In this document: positions 7,118 to 8,959 of the stretch, piece by piece | How the letters are laid out: the number at the start of each line of letters is the position of its first letter | Numbering within the stretch: the stretch's first letter is position 1 | Assembly: GCA_002334985.1 (NCBI GenBank) | Contig: DDBY01000011.1 | Location: 1 to 8,959, forward strand | Origin: Micavibrio sp. UBA2020 | GTDB taxonomy: Bacteria; Pseudomonadota; Alphaproteobacteria; Micavibrionales; UBA2020 | DNA: 8,959 nt | Reading direction: 5' to 3' | Made by a program: the position numbers and the translations under genes | Notes under the pieces: model-generated | What the model was told of the DNA's origin: nothing | Seen by the model: only the letters and a program-made list of their open reading frames with translations | Database searches by the model: none

Positions 7118-7720
7118 TTGGCACCGAAACCGAACAGACCGACGCCGCACCCGCGACGCCCGCTCAGCGCAGGAGAAACCGCCCTCGCCCGCCGCGTCTT
7201 TGGCGATGCCATCGACTACGCCCGCGTGACGGTGACGGAGGGGAAATTCATCGGCTTCCAGCCCTATGGCACCGCGATGGCGCCCGACGGGCATCTTTAT
7301 ATGCATGGCTGTTACAAAGACGATTACAGCTACGAGGCCGACCATTGGCAAGGCCACTTCATCCACGAAATGACGCATGTCTGGCAACAGCAAAACGGCG
7401 TTTTGAACCCGGTCACGGAAGCAATGCGGCTCAGCGTCAAATTCGGCTTCAACTACAACGCCGCCTATGACTACAAGCTGGAGCATGGCAAAGACCTGCT
7501 GGATTACAACATGGAACAGCAGGCCAGCATCGTGCAGGACTATTTCATGCTGAAAATTTGCGGCATCCAAGGCCACCGCGGCCACTGCCAGAATATTTGC
7601 AGCGACAGGGCAAAAATCACACTGCTTGAAAAGACACTGGAAAAATTTTTACAAAATCCGTCTTACGCCGCAAACGAGGCAAAGAAAAACGGCGGGAAGC
7701 CGAAGCCCCCCGCCGCTTAA
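7118..7720 (+). CDS. Small HEMTH metallopeptidase-like protein, 'vgr related' type
   Basis: From the TTG at 7118 the protein has 200 residues; an ATG at 7019 would give 233 but lacks an RBS and overlaps SURF1. The recognisable part begins at LSAGETALARRVFGDAIDYARV (from about 16). It contains FQPYGTAMAPDGHLYMH (46-62), FIHEMTHVWQQQNG (81-94) with zinc-binding-type His83, Glu84 and His87, and YNMEQQASIVQDYF (130-143), where Glu133 could be a third metal ligand. This order matches the short proteins called 'vgr related' or 'Rhs secretion protein' in sphingomonads. Those names are poorly founded, and the HExxHVxQ core also resembles DUF4157 of contractile injection systems. Near the end C148, C157 and C161 with His153 and His156 form a cluster that could bind metal. 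No signal peptide or membrane helix is seen. Substrate and role are unknown. The Pro/Lys-rich tail is encoded by a terminator for the opposite gene. Confidence 0.82.
   Translation: MAPKPNRPTPHPRRPLSAGETALARRVFGDAIDYARVTVTEGKFIGFQPYGTAMAPDGHLYMHGCYKDDYSYEADHWQGHFIHEMTHVWQQQNGVLNPVTEAMRLSVKFGFNYNAAYDYKLEHGKDLLDYNMEQQASIVQDYFMLKICGIQGHRGHCQNICSDRAKITLLEKTLEKFLQNPSYAANEAKKNGGKPKPPAA
7681..7715 (-). terminator. Intrinsic terminator of the MFS gene
   Basis: On the minus strand the bases 7715-7690 fold into an 11-bp GC-rich stem containing two G-U pairs and closed by a UUCG tetraloop. The U tract TTTTTCTTT (7689-7681) follows at once. It starts 23 nt after the transporter stop codon (7739). The same bases encode the final residues NGGKPKPPAA of the plus-strand gene. 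On the plus strand the hairpin is weaker and has no U tract, so it terminates in one direction only. Confidence 0.88.
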
Positions 7721-7738
7721 AAGTTCCGGCAGTTTATA

Positions 7739-8959
7739 TCAAAGCTCGTCGAGCTTGCGGTCCTTGGTTTCCGGCAGGAACAGGCAGCCGATAACAAACG
7801 TCATCAGCGCAACCGCAATCGGGTACCAAAGCCCGTGATAGATATTGCCCTGCGCGGCCACCATCGCAAAAGCGACCGTTGGCAAAAACCCGCCGAACCA
7901 GCCGTTACCGATATGATACGGCAGCGACATGGACGAATAGCGGATACGCGTCGGGAACAGCTCCACCAGCATCGCCGCAATCGGGCCATAAACCATCGTC
8001 ACATAGATGACGAGAATGGTCAGAAGTAGCGTCACCATCGGATAGTTGATGGCATCCGTATCCGCCTTGGCGGGATAGCCTGCTTCGGTTATCGCCTCTT
8101 TCAGCTTGGCGTTGAAGGCATCGGTCTTCGCGCTCAGCTCCTCCTTGGAAAGGCCGCGCCCTTCGAAGCTTTCAATGACCTTGCTGCCGATTTTGACATG
8201 GGCAACAGTCCCCGCCGCCGCCGCCTCGTTGTTGTAGTTCACGGCGCTTTTGGCAAGGAAGCCTTTGGCGATGTCGCAAGAGCGCAAGAACTGCGACGTG
8301 CCCACAGGGTTGAACTGGAAGGTACAGGCCGAAGCGTCCGCCACCACCGTCACCGGCGCCGACATCTGCGCTTTTTCAAGCGCAGGGTTAGCGTAGTGCG
8401 TAATCCCCTTGAAGATGGGGAAATACGTCAGCGCGGCAATCAGGCAGCCCGCCATGATGATTTTCTTGCGGCCGATTTTATCGCTCAGCCAGCCGAAAAT
8501 CACAAAAAACGGGGTCGCAATCGCCAGCGATACCGCAATCAGGATATTCGCCGTCGCGCCATCAACCTTCAGCGTTTGCGTCAGGAAGAACAGGGCGTAG
8601 AACTGCCCCGTGTACCAGACAACCGCCTGCCCCGCCGTCAGGCCGAACAGAGCAAGCAAAACGATTTTCAGGTTCGCCCACTGGCCGAAAGATTCCTTCA
8701 GCGGCGCTTTGGAGCCTTTGCCCTCTTCCTTCATTTTTTTGAAGGTCGGGCTCTCGTTCAGCTTCAGGCGGATGTAAACCGAAATCGCCAGCAGCAGGAT
8801 GGACAGCAGGAACGGCACACGCCATGCCCATTCGTTGAAGGCGTCTTCACCGAAATAGGTGCGCACGCCCAGAATAACCAGCAGCGACATGAAAAGCCCC
8901 AGCGTCGCCGTGGTTTGAATCCAGCTGGTCAGATAACCGCGGTTGCCCTTGTGCGCGTG
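7739..8959 (-). CDS. MHS-family MFS transporter, C-terminal part (partial)
   Basis: An inner-membrane proton-coupled metabolite symporter of the major facilitator superfamily. The frame is open to the window edge: the first 23 visible residues, including RGYLTSWIQTT, precede the first in-frame Met at 8890, which is internal and not the start. About 406 residues of a protein I expect to be near 550 are visible. They cover helix 5 or so (with LGLF), helix 6 (WRVPFLLS), the central loop with LNESPTF, helices 7-9 with the MFS motif GWLSDKIGRKK (156-166), and helices 10-12 with ELFPTRIRYSSMSLPYHIGNGWFGG. Between helices 9 and 10 lies a large soluble insert (about 184-305) with Cys212 and Cys228, predicted to face the periplasm. 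The best-known relatives are KgtP, ProP and ShiA, but the substrate cannot be told from this sequence. The stop is followed by a strong terminator. Confidence 0.93.
   Translation of the reverse strand, partial: HAHKGNRGYLTSWIQTTATLGLFMSLLVILGVRTYFGEDAFNEWAWRVPFLLSILLLAISVYIRLKLNESPTFKKMKEEGKGSKAPLKESFGQWANLKIVLLALFGLTAGQAVVWYTGQFYALFFLTQTLKVDGATANILIAVSLAIATPFFVIFGWLSDKIGRKKIIMAGCLIAALTYFPIFKGITHYANPALEKAQMSAPVTVVADASACTFQFNPVGTSQFLRSCDIAKGFLAKSAVNYNNEAAAAGTVAHVKIGSKVIESFEGRGLSKEELSAKTDAFNAKLKEAITEAGYPAKADTDAINYPMVTLLLTILVIYVTMVYGPIAAMLVELFPTRIRYSSMSLPYHIGNGWFGGFLPTVAFAMVAAQGNIYHGLWYPIAVALMTFVIGCLFLPETKDRKLDEL

Noticed and set aside
7082..7585. Minus-strand open frame of 167 residues opposite the HEMTH gene
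   Set aside because: Its Val/Ala/His-rich sequence has no family features, while the plus strand carries clear metallopeptidase motifs.
7742..7756. Near-perfect palindrome AAGCTCGTCGAGCTT at the transporter's end
   Set aside because: It encodes the transporter's last residues (KLDEL) and is not followed by a U tract on either strand; the real terminator is just downstream. Likely chance.
7739..8890. Transporter as a complete 383-residue gene starting at Met 8890
   Set aside because: The frame continues to the window edge with conserved MHS residues before this Met, so it is internal and the gene is truncated by the window.

Overview
The window looks like chromosomal DNA from an alphaproteobacterium. 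The evidence is moderately high GC coding sequence (judged by eye), a SURF1 cytochrome oxidase assembly gene, a TIGR01459-type HAD hydrolase, a TipF-like membrane protein with a degenerate EAL domain, and a short metallopeptidase-like protein of the kind annotated as 'vgr related' in sphingomonads. The exact genus cannot be read from the sequence. No RNA genes, CRISPR arrays, insertion sequences or prophage genes were seen. Apart from the first 83 bases, essentially everything is coding.

Layout, right to left along the minus strand: a partial MHS-family MFS transporter (7739-8959, running off the right edge) ends at a strong intrinsic terminator. That terminator lies inside the last codons of a convergent plus-strand gene for a small HEMTH metallopeptidase-like protein (best start TTG at 7118, end 7720). 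This plus-strand gene is divergent from a tightly packed six-gene minus-strand run: SURF1 (6332-7030), an M32 carboxypeptidase (4782-6326), threonine synthase thrC (3415-4824), quinone-dependent dihydroorotate dehydrogenase pyrD (2300-3418), a TipF-like EAL protein (963-2303) and a HAD-IIA hydrolase (84-959). Junctions in the run are 5-nt gap, 43-nt overlap, 4-nt overlap, 4-nt overlap and 3-nt gap. Transcription as one operon with translational coupling is therefore likely.

The operon mixes respiratory assembly (SURF1), amino acid and pyrimidine synthesis (thrC, pyrD), peptide turnover (M32) and a probable c-di-GMP receptor (the EAL protein). A weak link is that SURF1 serves the terminal oxidase while class 2 PyrD passes electrons to the quinone pool at the same membrane. 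The other combinations look like growth-gene packing rather than one pathway.

No wholly new multi-gene system is visible. The items most worth a second look are the EAL protein with a broken DD motif and TipF architecture, the HEMTH protein with a C-terminal Cys/His cluster, the terminator written into a coding sequence with a UUCG loop, and the 43-nt M32/thrC overlap, which a single-base change in a G tract could explain.
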